Source: Bacteroidota bacterium
GTDB taxonomy: Bacteria > Bacteroidota > Bacteroidia > Flavobacteriales > Weeksellaceae
DNA length: 31,607 nucleotides
Direction of reading: 5' to 3'
Assembly (NCBI GenBank): GCA_023411265.1
Contig: JAEYOX010000114.1
Span: 1-31,607 of the forward strand
The translations under genes were made by a program, and so were the position numbers. Positions 1 through 8,269 of the stretch are shown piece by piece. Below the pieces are notes generated by a model, which did not search any database, had not been told where the DNA came from, and was given only the letters and a program-made list of their open reading frames with translations. How positions within the stretch are numbered: the first letter of the stretch is position 1; every line of letters begins with the position of its first letter.

Positions 1-1644
1 ATTGGTTTGGCACCCGTGAACAATGTGGTGGATATTACCAATTTTATTCTTCATGGATTAGGGCAACCATTGCATGCTTTTGATGCGGATAAAATATCAG
101 GAAATAAAGTTAAAATCGGACTCAGCAAAGCCGGAGAAAAATTTAAAACGCTCGACGGCACAGAACGTACCTTGAATGGTTCTGAACTGATGATAAAAGA
201 CGGAGATAATTCACCGCTCTGTATTGCAGGCGTTTTCGGTGGTGCACATTCCGGAGTTTCAGAAACTACAAAAAATATTTTTCTGGAAAGCGCTTATTTT
301 AATCCTGTTTCAGTACGTAAAACAGCTAAACTTCACGGATTAAGTACCGATGCTTCATTCCGTTTTGAAAGAGGGGTTGATCCAAATATCACCAAAACAG
401 CCATCACGCATGCCATTGAACTGATCACTAAAATCACCGGCGGAAAGCTGGCTGATCCATTGCTGGAACATTATCCTAATAAAATAGAAGATCATTACAT
501 TATTCTTCGTTTTTCAAAAATAGAACAGATTCTTGGAACAAAAATTCATATTGAAAATGTCAAAAGTATTCTGAAATCGCTAGAAATTACCGTATTAAAT
601 ACGATTGCGAACGGACTTGAAATTTCGGTTCCGGCATATCGAGCAGATGTCACCCGCGAAATTGATGTCATTGAGGAAATCCTGAGAATTTATGGATATA
701 ATAAAATTGAATCTCAGCACAAAATGGCTTTTACTCCTGTGAAATTAACGCCTGAAGATCAGGATGAACTTGAAAATTCATGGGCGAGAACGCTTCAGGG
801 AAATGGTTTTTTTGAAGTGATGAATAATTCACTGACCTCATTGGCGGATCCTACCAATGCTGTGAAACTTCTGAATCCGCTGAGCAGCGATCTTGCTTTT
901 ATGAGAACTTCAATGCTGGAAGGCCTCTTGGAAAATGCGGCATATAATATCAATCGGAAATCACCGGATTTGAAGTTTTTTGAACTGGGTAAAATTTATC
1001 ATAAAAAGGAAAATTATCTGGAGAGAAAACAATTGGCATTGCTGATTACCGGTAGAGAAAAAGCGGAAAACTGGCTTCAGCCAAAATCTTCTACAGATTT
1101 CTATTATCTGAAAGGTTATGTAAAACTGCTTCTGGACAGATTGGGAATTGAAATTGAAGAAAATTCGCTTGAAGATTCCCGATTTTCAGATGCGCTTGAA
1201 ATGTCTTCTGAAGGCAAAACTATTGTAAAAATGGGTAAAGTTTCTAAGAAACTGGCACAGCATTTCGATGTGGATCAGGATTGTTTCTATGCAGAAATCG
1301 AGCTGGAAACGGCACAGAAACTTCGTGCAAAAGGAAATTTTAAATTCAAAGAAATTCCGAAATTCAACAAACTCAGGAGAGATCTGGCGTTGTTGGTGGA
1401 TAAGGAAATCAGTTATTCGGCTTTGCGAAGTGCAGCCCGAAAGAACCCGTCGCCATATCTGAAATCAGTTCAGCTTTTCGATGTGTATGAGGGCGAAAAA
1501 CTTCCTGTAGGAAAGAAATCGTATGCCATGAGTTTTGAACTACTGAATGAAGAAAAGACCCTTGGGGAAAAAGAAATTTCTGAAGTAATGAATTCGCTTA
1601 TTCACCAGTTCCAAAAGGAATTTGGTGCAGAACTCCGCGGATAA
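1..1644 (+). CDS. pheT: Phenylalanine--tRNA ligase beta subunit, 3' part
   Basis: Partial gene. The reading frame is open from base 1, so the true start lies upstream; the TTG at position 7 is an internal leucine codon. The visible 547 residues are the C-terminal two thirds of an approximately 800-residue PheT. In order one sees the B3/B4 region (PVNNVVDITN near the start, then FRFERGVDP), the B5 and B6-B7 regions, and the C-terminal ferredoxin-fold anticodon-binding domain (RRDLALLVD to the end, with the FDVYEG and SYAMSFELL blocks). PheT pairs with PheS to charge tRNA-Phe in the cytoplasm. The missing N-terminus carries the usual tRNA-binding domain. Family assignment is secure. Confidence 0.97.
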   Translation: MGLAPVNNVVDITNFILHGLGQPLHAFDADKISGNKVKIGLSKAGEKFKTLDGTERTLNGSELMIKDGDNSPLCIAGVFGGAHSGVSETTKNIFLESAYFNPVSVRKTAKLHGLSTDASFRFERGVDPNITKTAITHAIELITKITGGKLADPLLEHYPNKIEDHYIILRFSKIEQILGTKIHIENVKSILKSLEITVLNTIANGLEISVPAYRADVTREIDVIEEILRIYGYNKIESQHKMAFTPVKLTPEDQDELENSWARTLQGNGFFEVMNNSLTSLADPTNAVKLLNPLSSDLAFMRTSMLEGLLENAAYNINRKSPDLKFFELGKIYHKKENYLERKQLALLITGREKAENWLQPKSSTDFYYLKGYVKLLLDRLGIEIEENSLEDSRFSDALEMSSEGKTIVKMGKVSKKLAQHFDVDQDCFYAEIELETAQKLRAKGNFKFKEIPKFNKLRRDLALLVDKEISYSALRSAARKNPSPYLKSVQLFDVYEGEKLPVGKKSYAMSFELLNEEKTLGEKEISEVMNSLIHQFQKEFGAELRG

Positions 1645-1649
1645 AGTTG

Positions 1650-1685
1650 CGATGATCGAAATATTGTCTTCAGTTCATCGTTTTT
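1650..1685 (+). terminator. Weak candidate terminator after pheT
   Basis: CGATGA (1650-1655) can pair with TCATCG (1675-1680), followed by five T. The stem is short and the loop is 19 nt, so this is only a possible terminator. Confidence 0.25.
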
Positions 1686-1699
1686 AAACAAAGTTTAAA
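1683..1699. promoter_or_regulatory. 17-bp perfect palindrome upstream of the META lipoprotein gene
   Basis: TTTAAAC AAA GTTTAAA, perfect 7-bp arms around AAA, ending 11 bp before the ATG at 1711. No TAnnTTTG element was found between pheT and this gene. It may be a regulator site or chance in AT-rich DNA. Confidence 0.25.
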
Positions 1700-1710
1700 T
1701 TATTAAAAAA

Positions 1711-2100
1711 ATGAAAAAATATATTTTTGCCGCTATGGCTTCTGCCGTTTTGTATTCCTGTGGAGCAGTAAGCACTCAAAATCAACCTGTTCTGGCTAAT
1801 ACACAATGGCAACTTTCGGATCAGGTAAAAGGAAATCAGCCAACTCTTGTTTTTGAAAATACAAGGGTGAGCGGTAACGGTGGTTGCAACAATTATTTCG
1901 GTGATCTTCAGGCAGATCCTGCAACGGGGAGTTTTTCTGTTAAAGGCATCGGAGCAACAAAAAAAATGTGTGAAAATATAGCAGGAGAAACCACTTATTT
2001 CAATATGCTTCCTAAAGCAAACCGTTATAGAATCTCAGGATCTACACTCGAATTGTATCAGAATGATCTCTTGCTGCTGAAATTCAGTAAAATAAAATAA
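1711..2100 (+). CDS. META domain-containing lipoprotein
   Basis: 129 residues. The N-terminus is a lipoprotein signal peptide with lipobox LYSC (Cys17), so the mature protein should be lipid-anchored in the envelope. The rest matches a META domain (HslJ-like): a TQWQL strand early, the family's GxGGCNNYFG block in the middle, then a short segment with KKMCEN. Members of this fold are linked to heat-inducible or stress-related envelope roles, but their biochemical function is not settled. It stands alone between pheT and a bidirectional terminator. No Shine-Dalgarno site is visible; the ATG lies in an A-rich stretch, which is normal for Bacteroidota. Confidence 0.85.
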   Translation: MKKYIFAAMASAVLYSCGAVSTQNQPVLANTQWQLSDQVKGNQPTLVFENTRVSGNGGCNNYFGDLQADPATGSFSVKGIGATKKMCENIAGETTYFNMLPKANRYRISGSTLELYQNDLLLLKFSKIK

Positions 2101-2133
2101 TGTCTAAAAGGTCTTTCCTTCTTTTAACCTAAA

Positions 2134-2180
2134 CAAAAACGCTCCAATTCATTTTGGAGCGCCATTTTTTTATTTTTTTT
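2134..2180. terminator. Bidirectional terminator between the META gene and fadE
   Basis: Hairpin CGCTCCAA (2140-2147), loop TTCATT, TTGGAGCG (2154-2161): eight perfect pairs. A T-rich tract follows on the plus strand and an A-rich tract precedes it (T-rich on the minus strand), so it can serve the two convergent genes. Confidence 0.8.
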
Positions 2181-2186
2181 GGTTGC

Positions 2187-3953
2187 TTAATACGATCCTT
2201 TTTCTACAAAATGGGCGGCAATTCTTTCAGTAAGAGCTACCACATTTGGAGTATTGGTATATTTTGTAAATCTTCTCAGCCCGGAAAGCATCATTCGTTG
2301 CTCATCTCCTTCGGCAAACGAAACAATTCCTTCTTTTGCTGCTGTAATAATGGCTTCGGTCGCTTTATAAAGGTTCAGTTGCGCCATCGCAGCTTCTACA
2401 GAATCTGCAGAAAAATGTTTTTCCGCTCTTAGAATTGCGGATTCAGCCATAAAGATCTGATTCAGAATTTCCGAAGCGTTCAGCAAAAGATGCTGCTGTT
2501 TTTCGATTTCGGTCATATATTTTTGAAGTGCAGCTCCGGAAACCATCAGAAACACTTTTTTCAGATTGGCAATCAGGGCTTTTTCTTCTGACATAAATTC
2601 AGAATAATCCGGAATTTCGAAAGAGGGGATTCCCATCAGTTCTTTTGAAATGGCCATCGCAGGAGTCAGAAGATCCAATTGTCCTTTCATCGCACGTTTG
2701 ATGAGCATTCCGACTGCTAAAAGACGGTTGATTTCATTGGTTCCTTCATAAATACGTCCGATTCGGGCATCTCTCCAGGCAGCTTCCATTGGCGTATCTT
2801 CGCTGAATCCCATCCCACCATAAATCTGAATTCCTTCATCGGCAGTATGCTGTGTTAAATCTGACACAAAAACCTTCAAAATAGACGCTTCCACGGCATA
2901 TTCCTCAACGCCTTTCAGCTCTGCCTGCTGATGATTCATACCAGCGGCAACCAGTTCTGAGATTTTATCTTCTACATCTTTAGCTACACGATAAGAGCCG
3001 GCTTCAGAAACGAAAACTCCGGTCGCCATTTCTGCGATTTTTTTGCGAATAGCGCCAAAAGTAGATATGGAAACACCGAACTGTTTTCTTTCATTGGCAT
3101 ACTGTACAGAATGGCTGAAGATTCTACGCTGTCCATCCAGATTTGCCGCAGCAAGCTTGATTCGTCCAACGTTCAATGCGTTCAAAGCGATTTTGAAACC
3201 GTTGTTTCTTTCTCCCAGAAGATTCTCTACAGGTACTTTCATGTCATTGAAGAAAACCTGTCGGGTAGAAGAGGAGCGGATTCCCAGCTTGTGTTCTTCT
3301 TCGCCGAAAGAAAGCCCTTCAGTTCCTGTTTTTTCTACAATAAAAGCTGTGATGTTTTTATCGTCATCTATTTTGGCAAAAACGATGAAAATCTCTGCAA
3401 AACCTGCATTGGAAATCCACATTTTCTGTCCGTTGATGATGTAATGTTGTCCGTCTTCGGAAAGTTTTGCTCGGGTTTTGCCTGAATTGGCATCTGAACC
3501 GGCATCAGGTTCTGTGAGGCAATACGCACCAAATTTTGCTCCGGTAGCCAGATCCGGAAGATATTTTTTCTTTTGATCTTCTGTACCGTACAGCAAAATC
3601 GGTAGAGTTCCAATTCCGGTGTGTGCGCCATAGGCTGTAGCCAGTGATCCGTTGGCGCCGGATACAATGTCGCAGGCCAGCATGGTGGAAACGAAGCCCA
3701 TTCCCAAACCGCCGTATTCTTCAGGAACGGCAACACCAAGGAGTCCGAGTTCGCCAAGCTGACGCATTTTTTCCTCCGTTAGTTGGTAATCTTTTTTTTC
3801 AAATCTTTCGTGATGAGGGATTACTTCTCTATTGATAAATTCTCTGGCCGAATCACGAAGCATTTTCTGTTCTTCGGAGAAATCTTCAATCGTAAAGATG
3901 TCTTTTGCCGGAGTTTCTGTGATTAAGAAATCACCTCCAATTAATGTACTCAT
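2187..3953 (-). CDS. fadE: Acyl-CoA dehydrogenase (FadE type)
   Basis: 588 residues. It catalyses the first step of fatty-acid beta-oxidation, acyl-CoA to trans-2-enoyl-CoA, passing electrons through FAD to an electron-transfer flavoprotein. Seen: N-terminal helical domain, the FAD/substrate block YCLTEPDAGSD (about residues 144-154), the middle beta domain, a QFGVSISTFG segment, and IYEGTNEINR (401-410) whose Glu403 fits the usual catalytic base. A C-terminal extension of about 170 residues makes it longer than short-chain enzymes (about 380) and close to Bacillus FadE (about 594). It is last in the minus-strand operon, 37 bp after the thiolase gene, and ends at a strong hairpin. The ATG at 3953 fits the usual N-terminus. 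Confidence 0.94.
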   Translation of the reverse strand: MSTLIGGDFLITETPAKDIFTIEDFSEEQKMLRDSAREFINREVIPHHERFEKKDYQLTEEKMRQLGELGLLGVAVPEEYGGLGMGFVSTMLACDIVSGANGSLATAYGAHTGIGTLPILLYGTEDQKKKYLPDLATGAKFGAYCLTEPDAGSDANSGKTRAKLSEDGQHYIINGQKMWISNAGFAEIFIVFAKIDDDKNITAFIVEKTGTEGLSFGEEEHKLGIRSSSTRQVFFNDMKVPVENLLGERNNGFKIALNALNVGRIKLAAANLDGQRRIFSHSVQYANERKQFGVSISTFGAIRKKIAEMATGVFVSEAGSYRVAKDVEDKISELVAAGMNHQQAELKGVEEYAVEASILKVFVSDLTQHTADEGIQIYGGMGFSEDTPMEAAWRDARIGRIYEGTNEINRLLAVGMLIKRAMKGQLDLLTPAMAISKELMGIPSFEIPDYSEFMSEEKALIANLKKVFLMVSGAALQKYMTEIEKQQHLLLNASEILNQIFMAESAILRAEKHFSADSVEAAMAQLNLYKATEAIITAAKEGIVSFAEGDEQRMMLSGLRRFTKYTNTPNVVALTERIAAHFVEKGSY

Positions 3954-3990
3954 ATATTTATTCGTTTATGTAAAGTGTTATCTTAATTTG

Positions 3991-5169
3991 TTAAAGCAAT
4001 TCAAAAATACTCGCGGCTCCCTGTCCGGTTCCAACGCACATCGTCACCATTCCATATTTGTTGCCACGTTTTTTCATTTCATCCAGTAGCTGAACGGTCA
4101 GTTTCGTTCCGGTGCAGCCTAATGGATGGCCAAGTGCAATCGCTCCACCGTTGACGTTGAGAATTTCTTTATTCAAATCCAGTTCCTTCTGAATAGCTAC
4201 CGATTGTGAGGCGAAAGCTTCGTTCATCTCGATAAGTTCGATATCTTTCAGTTGCAATCCAGCCTGTTTCAGTGCTTTCGGGATGGCATAAACCGGGCCC
4301 ATTCCCATGATGCGGGGTTCAAGTCCGGCTGCAGCATAAGAAACAAGTCGGGCTTCAGGTTCCAAACCTAATTCCTTCACCATTTCTTCGCTCATCACAA
4401 TAACGAAAGCAGCACCATCGGACATTTGGGAAGAATTTCCTGCTGTAACCGAACCTCCATTGGCGAAAACCGGGCGTAGTTTGGAAAGACCTTCTAAACT
4501 TGTATCTTTTCTCGGTCCTTCATCCACAGAAAAGTCAAACTTTTTGGTCTGCATTTTCTGGTTTTCGTCCAGGTAATTATATTGTACGGGAATCGGTACA
4601 ATTTGACTTTTGAATCTTCCTTCTTCATTGGCTTTCAAAGCTTTCATGTGAGATTCAAACGCGAACTGATCTTGTTCTTCACGCGAAATTTTATATTGAT
4701 TGGCCACGGCTTCAGCAGTGTAACCCATTCCCCAGTAATAGTCGGGATTGGATTTGGCAACATCCGTTTCCGGTACTGGTTTGTAACCACCCATTGGGAT
4801 ATAACTCATGGATTCCGTGCCACCGGCAATGATACAATCAGCCATGCCAGCGTGAATTTTGGCAGATGCAATGGCGATTGCTTCAGAACCGGAAGCGCAA
4901 TATCGGTTCACCGTAACTCCGGGAACTTTATCCGTGTGCAGCCCCATTAAAGAAATTAGTCGAGCAACATTCAGTCCCTGTTCTGCTTCGGGCATCGCAT
5001 TTCCAACGATTAAATCGTCAACTCTGTCTTTATCGAGTTGGGGAACTTCCGCTATTAGTTTTTCTATAACTGCAGCTGCCATTACATCGGGACGGGTAAA
5101 GCGCAGGGAACCTTTCGGTGCTTTTCCCACCGCAGTTCTGAATCCTTTTATAATATATGCTTGTTTCAT
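3991..5169 (-). CDS. fadA: Acetyl-CoA C-acyltransferase (3-ketoacyl-CoA thiolase)
   Basis: 392 residues, the normal length for a thiolase. It cleaves 3-ketoacyl-CoA with CoA to acetyl-CoA and a shortened acyl-CoA, the last step of each beta-oxidation round. The nucleophile is Cys91 in NRYCASG; GHPLGCTG contains His348; the second active cysteine is Cys378 in CVGTGQG. It lies 88 bp downstream of the hydratase/dehydrogenase gene and 37 bp upstream of the acyl-CoA dehydrogenase gene, so it should be co-transcribed. The gap upstream of it contains a small perfect palindrome (GTGGAT G ATCCAC, 5197-5209) without a T-run, so probably not a terminator. A biosynthetic acetoacetyl-CoA thiolase is less likely in this context. 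Confidence 0.94.
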   Translation of the reverse strand: MKQAYIIKGFRTAVGKAPKGSLRFTRPDVMAAAVIEKLIAEVPQLDKDRVDDLIVGNAMPEAEQGLNVARLISLMGLHTDKVPGVTVNRYCASGSEAIAIASAKIHAGMADCIIAGGTESMSYIPMGGYKPVPETDVAKSNPDYYWGMGYTAEAVANQYKISREEQDQFAFESHMKALKANEEGRFKSQIVPIPVQYNYLDENQKMQTKKFDFSVDEGPRKDTSLEGLSKLRPVFANGGSVTAGNSSQMSDGAAFVIVMSEEMVKELGLEPEARLVSYAAAGLEPRIMGMGPVYAIPKALKQAGLQLKDIELIEMNEAFASQSVAIQKELDLNKEILNVNGGAIALGHPLGCTGTKLTVQLLDEMKKRGNKYGMVTMCVGTGQGAASIFELL

Positions 5170-5257
5170 TTTTGTTTGTTTTTAAATTATTCTTTGGTGG
5201 ATGATCCACGTAGAAGGCGGCTTTTCATTTAATTATCAGTCGCTCCTGCGGAAATCT

Positions 5258-7651
5258 CTAATTTCTAAGCGGTTTTCCTTTCTGCAACATATGCTGTATT
5301 CTTTCCAGAGTTTTTCTTTCACCGCAAAGCTGCAGGAACGTTTCTCTTTCAAGATTTAGCAGGTACTGCTCTGAAACCAAAGTTGGTTCAGAAAGGTTAC
5401 CACCGACCATTACATATCCGAGTTTGTCTGCGATTTTCTTATCATGTTCAGAGATGTAATTTCCAGCAAGCATCTGGTCTGTTCCTACATAGAACATACC
5501 GAGCGCATCTTTACCTAGAACAGTTACTTTTTGCTCAATCGGTTGGGTATAGCCGTTTTCTGCCAAACTCATAGCGAGCATTTTTGCTGTTTTCAACTGA
5601 CGGTTTTTATCCACCACCACGATGTCTTTATGCTGCTCTAAAATTCCCATATCATAAGCTTCATAGGCCGAAGTAGCAACTTTACCCATCGCGATATTCA
5701 TGAAAGAATCACGAAGACGGTTGGTTTTAACATCATCTTTATTGAACTCACGGGAAGTTCTCAACGTTAATTCTTTGGTACCACCACCGCCAGGAATTAC
5801 CCCAACACCAGTTTCCACTAATCCGATGTAAGTTTCTGCAGCAGCAACTACGCGGTCTGCATGCATCGTCATCTCGCAACCACCACCTAAGGTCATTCCG
5901 AAAGGAGCAACTACAACCGGAATTGAAGAGTAACGAACTCTCATCATTGATTTCTGGAAGTAAGCAATCGCCATATTCAGATCATCCCAATCCTGCTCAA
6001 TCGCCATCATAAGAATCATCGCAAGGTTAGCCCCTACAGAGAAGTTTGCACCTTGATTACCAATAACCAATCCGTCATATTCTTTTTCAGCTAAATCAAT
6101 AGCGCGGTTAAGTCCGTCAAGAACTTCACCTCCAAGAGAATTCATTTTCGAACGGATTTCGAAGTTGATGATGCCGTCACCTAAATCCTGAATCGCCGAG
6201 CCGGAATTGCTCCAAAGTGTTTTGTCTTTTCTGATATTGTCCAGAATAATAAAGGCATCCTGACCTGGAATATCAACATAAGTAGATTGAGTTTGATCGA
6301 AGAAGATTTTATGACCTTTTTCGTTCACTTTGTAGAATGATTCTACATCTTTTACCCAGTCAGAGACTTCATAACCTGCTTCTGTAGCCAACTCAATTCC
6401 TTTCTGAACACCAATTGCGTCCCAAATTTCGAAAGGACCATTTTCCCATCCGAAGCCGGCACGCATTGCGTCATCAATTTTGTAAACTTCATCAGAAATT
6501 TCAGGAACTTTATGCGAAACATACGCGAAAAGGGCTCCGAAAGACTTTCTGTAAAGTTCTCCAGCTTTATCTTTTCCGCCAATTAATACCTTGAAACGAT
6601 CAATCGGTTTATCGATATTTTTAGTCATTTCAAGTGTCGCAAAGTTAGATTTACCTTGAAGTTCATACTCCATGGTATCCAGGTTAAGTCCGTGAATTTC
6701 AGATTTTCCTTCTGCGTTTTTCACTTTCTTGTAGAAACCTTGCTGTGTTTTAGATCCTAACCATTTGTTATCAACCATGGTTTGGATGTAATCCGGAAGT
6801 TCGAAAACATCATTGAAATTATTCGGCTCCGTTCCGCTTCCGTGTACCCCTTTTGCCACCATCACCAAAGTATCCAAACCTACCACATCCGCAGTACGGA
6901 AAGTTGCAGATTTTGGTCTACCAATTACTGGGCCGGTTAATTTGTCAATGTCAGTAACATTTAAACCTAAACCTTTTACCTCGTGTAGAAGATTCATCAT
7001 AGAGAAAACTCCGATTCGGTTTGCAATAAATGCCGGAGTGTCTTTCGCTAAAACAGTCGTTTTGCCTAACATTTTAGCGCCGTACTCCATGTAGAATTCA
7101 GCAATTGCCGGGTCAGTTTCCGTTGTAGGAATAACTTCTAATAAAGGCAGATATCTTACCGGATTGAAGAAGTGCGTTCCCGCGAAATGTTTTTTGAAAT
7201 CTTCGCTTCTGCCTTCTACGAGCATGTTAATTGGAATACCTGAAGTGTTAGAAGAAACTAAAGTGCCAGGTTTTCTGTACTGCTCAATTTTTTCGTAAAC
7301 CGATTTTTTGATGTCCAGTCTTTCAACCACCACTTCAATAATCCAGTCGGTTTTTTTGATTTTCTGTAAATCGTCATCAAAGTTTCCTACACTGATGCGG
7401 TCTGCGAATTTCGGAGAATAGAGCAGGGCAGGACTTGCTTTCTGCAGTTTCGCGAAGTTTTCAGCAGCAATTCTGTTTCTTACCACTTTGTCTTCTTTCG
7501 TCAAACCTTTTTTCTGTTCAGCTTCAGTAAGTTCAAAAGGAACGATGTCGAGCAGCAAAACCTCTACGCCAATATTAGCAAAGTGTGCTGCGATACCAGA
7601 ACCCATGATACCAGAACCGAGAACCGTTACATGTTTGATTCGTCTTTTCAT
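5258..7651 (-). CDS. fadN: 3-hydroxyacyl-CoA dehydrogenase / enoyl-CoA hydratase fusion (FadN type)
   Basis: About 797 residues, hydrating 2-enoyl-CoA and oxidising 3-hydroxyacyl-CoA with NAD. The dehydrogenase is N-terminal (dinucleotide-binding GSGIMG at residues 12-17, THFFNPVRYLPLLE in the middle), followed by the 3HCDH C-terminal region. The crotonase domain is C-terminal (NFSVGANL and the GGGCEM / GVIPGGGG blocks). This order is that of Bacillus FadN and the reverse of E. coli FadB. I take the ATG at 7651, giving MKRRIKHVTV, because it follows the marR stop after one base; an ATG at 7678 would overlap marR by 26 bp and add nine residues unlike the family. Translational coupling to marR is likely. 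Confidence 0.94.
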   Translation of the reverse strand: MKRRIKHVTVLGSGIMGSGIAAHFANIGVEVLLLDIVPFELTEAEQKKGLTKEDKVVRNRIAAENFAKLQKASPALLYSPKFADRISVGNFDDDLQKIKKTDWIIEVVVERLDIKKSVYEKIEQYRKPGTLVSSNTSGIPINMLVEGRSEDFKKHFAGTHFFNPVRYLPLLEVIPTTETDPAIAEFYMEYGAKMLGKTTVLAKDTPAFIANRIGVFSMMNLLHEVKGLGLNVTDIDKLTGPVIGRPKSATFRTADVVGLDTLVMVAKGVHGSGTEPNNFNDVFELPDYIQTMVDNKWLGSKTQQGFYKKVKNAEGKSEIHGLNLDTMEYELQGKSNFATLEMTKNIDKPIDRFKVLIGGKDKAGELYRKSFGALFAYVSHKVPEISDEVYKIDDAMRAGFGWENGPFEIWDAIGVQKGIELATEAGYEVSDWVKDVESFYKVNEKGHKIFFDQTQSTYVDIPGQDAFIILDNIRKDKTLWSNSGSAIQDLGDGIINFEIRSKMNSLGGEVLDGLNRAIDLAEKEYDGLVIGNQGANFSVGANLAMILMMAIEQDWDDLNMAIAYFQKSMMRVRYSSIPVVVAPFGMTLGGGCEMTMHADRVVAAAETYIGLVETGVGVIPGGGGTKELTLRTSREFNKDDVKTNRLRDSFMNIAMGKVATSAYEAYDMGILEQHKDIVVVDKNRQLKTAKMLAMSLAENGYTQPIEQKVTVLGKDALGMFYVGTDQMLAGNYISEHDKKIADKLGYVMVGGNLSEPTLVSEQYLLNLERETFLQLCGERKTLERIQHMLQKGKPLRN

Positions 7652-7652
7652 A

Positions 7653-8108
7653 TTACTTATTTTTTTTGTTGAGTTCATTGGCAGTTTTCAGGATAATATC
7701 CATCACTTCTTTGAAAATTTCGAGCTTATCTGAAGATATTTTATCCGTCACGGATTTATTAAAATTCACCACTACATCTTTGGAAATATTCCTGTGTTTC
7801 AGGCCTTTTTCAGTCAGTTTAATGATGACTTCGCGCTTGTCGGAAGTTGTTTTTTCTTTATAGATATAGCCATTGTCCTCCAGGATTTTGATAATTCTGG
7901 TGAGTGACGTAGGTTCAATCGCCATTTTTGGACCGAGATTAGTACTTCTCGTGCCTTCTTTCGGGTCAATTTTTAGTAGGGTTAAAGCCTGTACCGCCGT
8001 GCTGTCATATTGTGAAGCCATTTCAGAATACATCTTTGAAACCGCTATCCACGTGGATTTTAAGAGTAAATCAATGTTATCCATCTTTTCTTTGCTATTC
8101 TTTTCCAT
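7653..8108 (-). CDS. MarR-family transcriptional regulator of the fad operon
   Basis: 151 residues with a MarR-type winged helix-turn-helix. Seen: an N-terminal dimerisation helix, a recognition-helix region MAIEPTSLTRIIKILEDNG, and the wing with TSDKREVIIKLTEKG, the family's D-x-R signature. The C-terminus is a long dimer helix. It is the first gene of the marR-fadN-fadA-fadE unit, with only one base before fadN, so it most likely represses its own operon and senses a fatty acid or acyl-CoA; the ligand is inferred. A palindromic GCAT-containing site sits next to its promoter. The function as a regulator is secure, its targets are not tested here. Confidence 0.9.
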   Translation of the reverse strand: MEKNSKEKMDNIDLLLKSTWIAVSKMYSEMASQYDSTAVQALTLLKIDPKEGTRSTNLGPKMAIEPTSLTRIIKILEDNGYIYKEKTTSDKREVIIKLTEKGLKHRNISKDVVVNFNKSVTDKISSDKLEIFKEVMDIILKTANELNKKNK

Positions 8109-8133
8109 TTTTTAGATTAGTTTGCATAATCAT

Positions 8134-8141
8134 CAAAGGTA
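8134..8141 (-). promoter_or_regulatory. Candidate -7 element for marR-fadNAE
   Basis: On the minus strand it reads TAccTTTG, a full match to the Bacteroidota -7 consensus, 25 bp before the marR ATG. No clear -33 TTTG was seen at the normal distance. Confidence 0.45.
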
Positions 8142-8149
8142 GAAAATAT

Positions 8150-8161
8150 TATGCTTGCATA
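8150..8161. promoter_or_regulatory. Candidate MarR operator
   Basis: TATGC TT GCATA is a perfect 12-bp palindrome. A second inverted pair, GCATAAT (8124-8130) and ATTATGC (8148-8154), brackets the candidate -7 element. A site at this place would block polymerase, as in autorepressed MarR systems. Confidence 0.4.
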
Positions 8162-8269
8162 GTACTTTTTTTTAGTTAATATTTGTTAAATATTGAATTC
8201 AACTCATTTAATACTATGAAAAGTATATAGTGGGTTTAATGAAAACAGCTGAAAAAGAGGAGAGTACGA

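Noticed and set aside
1268..1462. Second open frame inside pheT
   Set aside because: Out-of-frame shadow of a conserved gene, no sign of its own start or fold.
5197..5209. Palindrome between fadN and fadA as a terminator
   Set aside because: GTGGAT G ATCCAC has a one-base loop and no T-run; the genes look co-transcribed.
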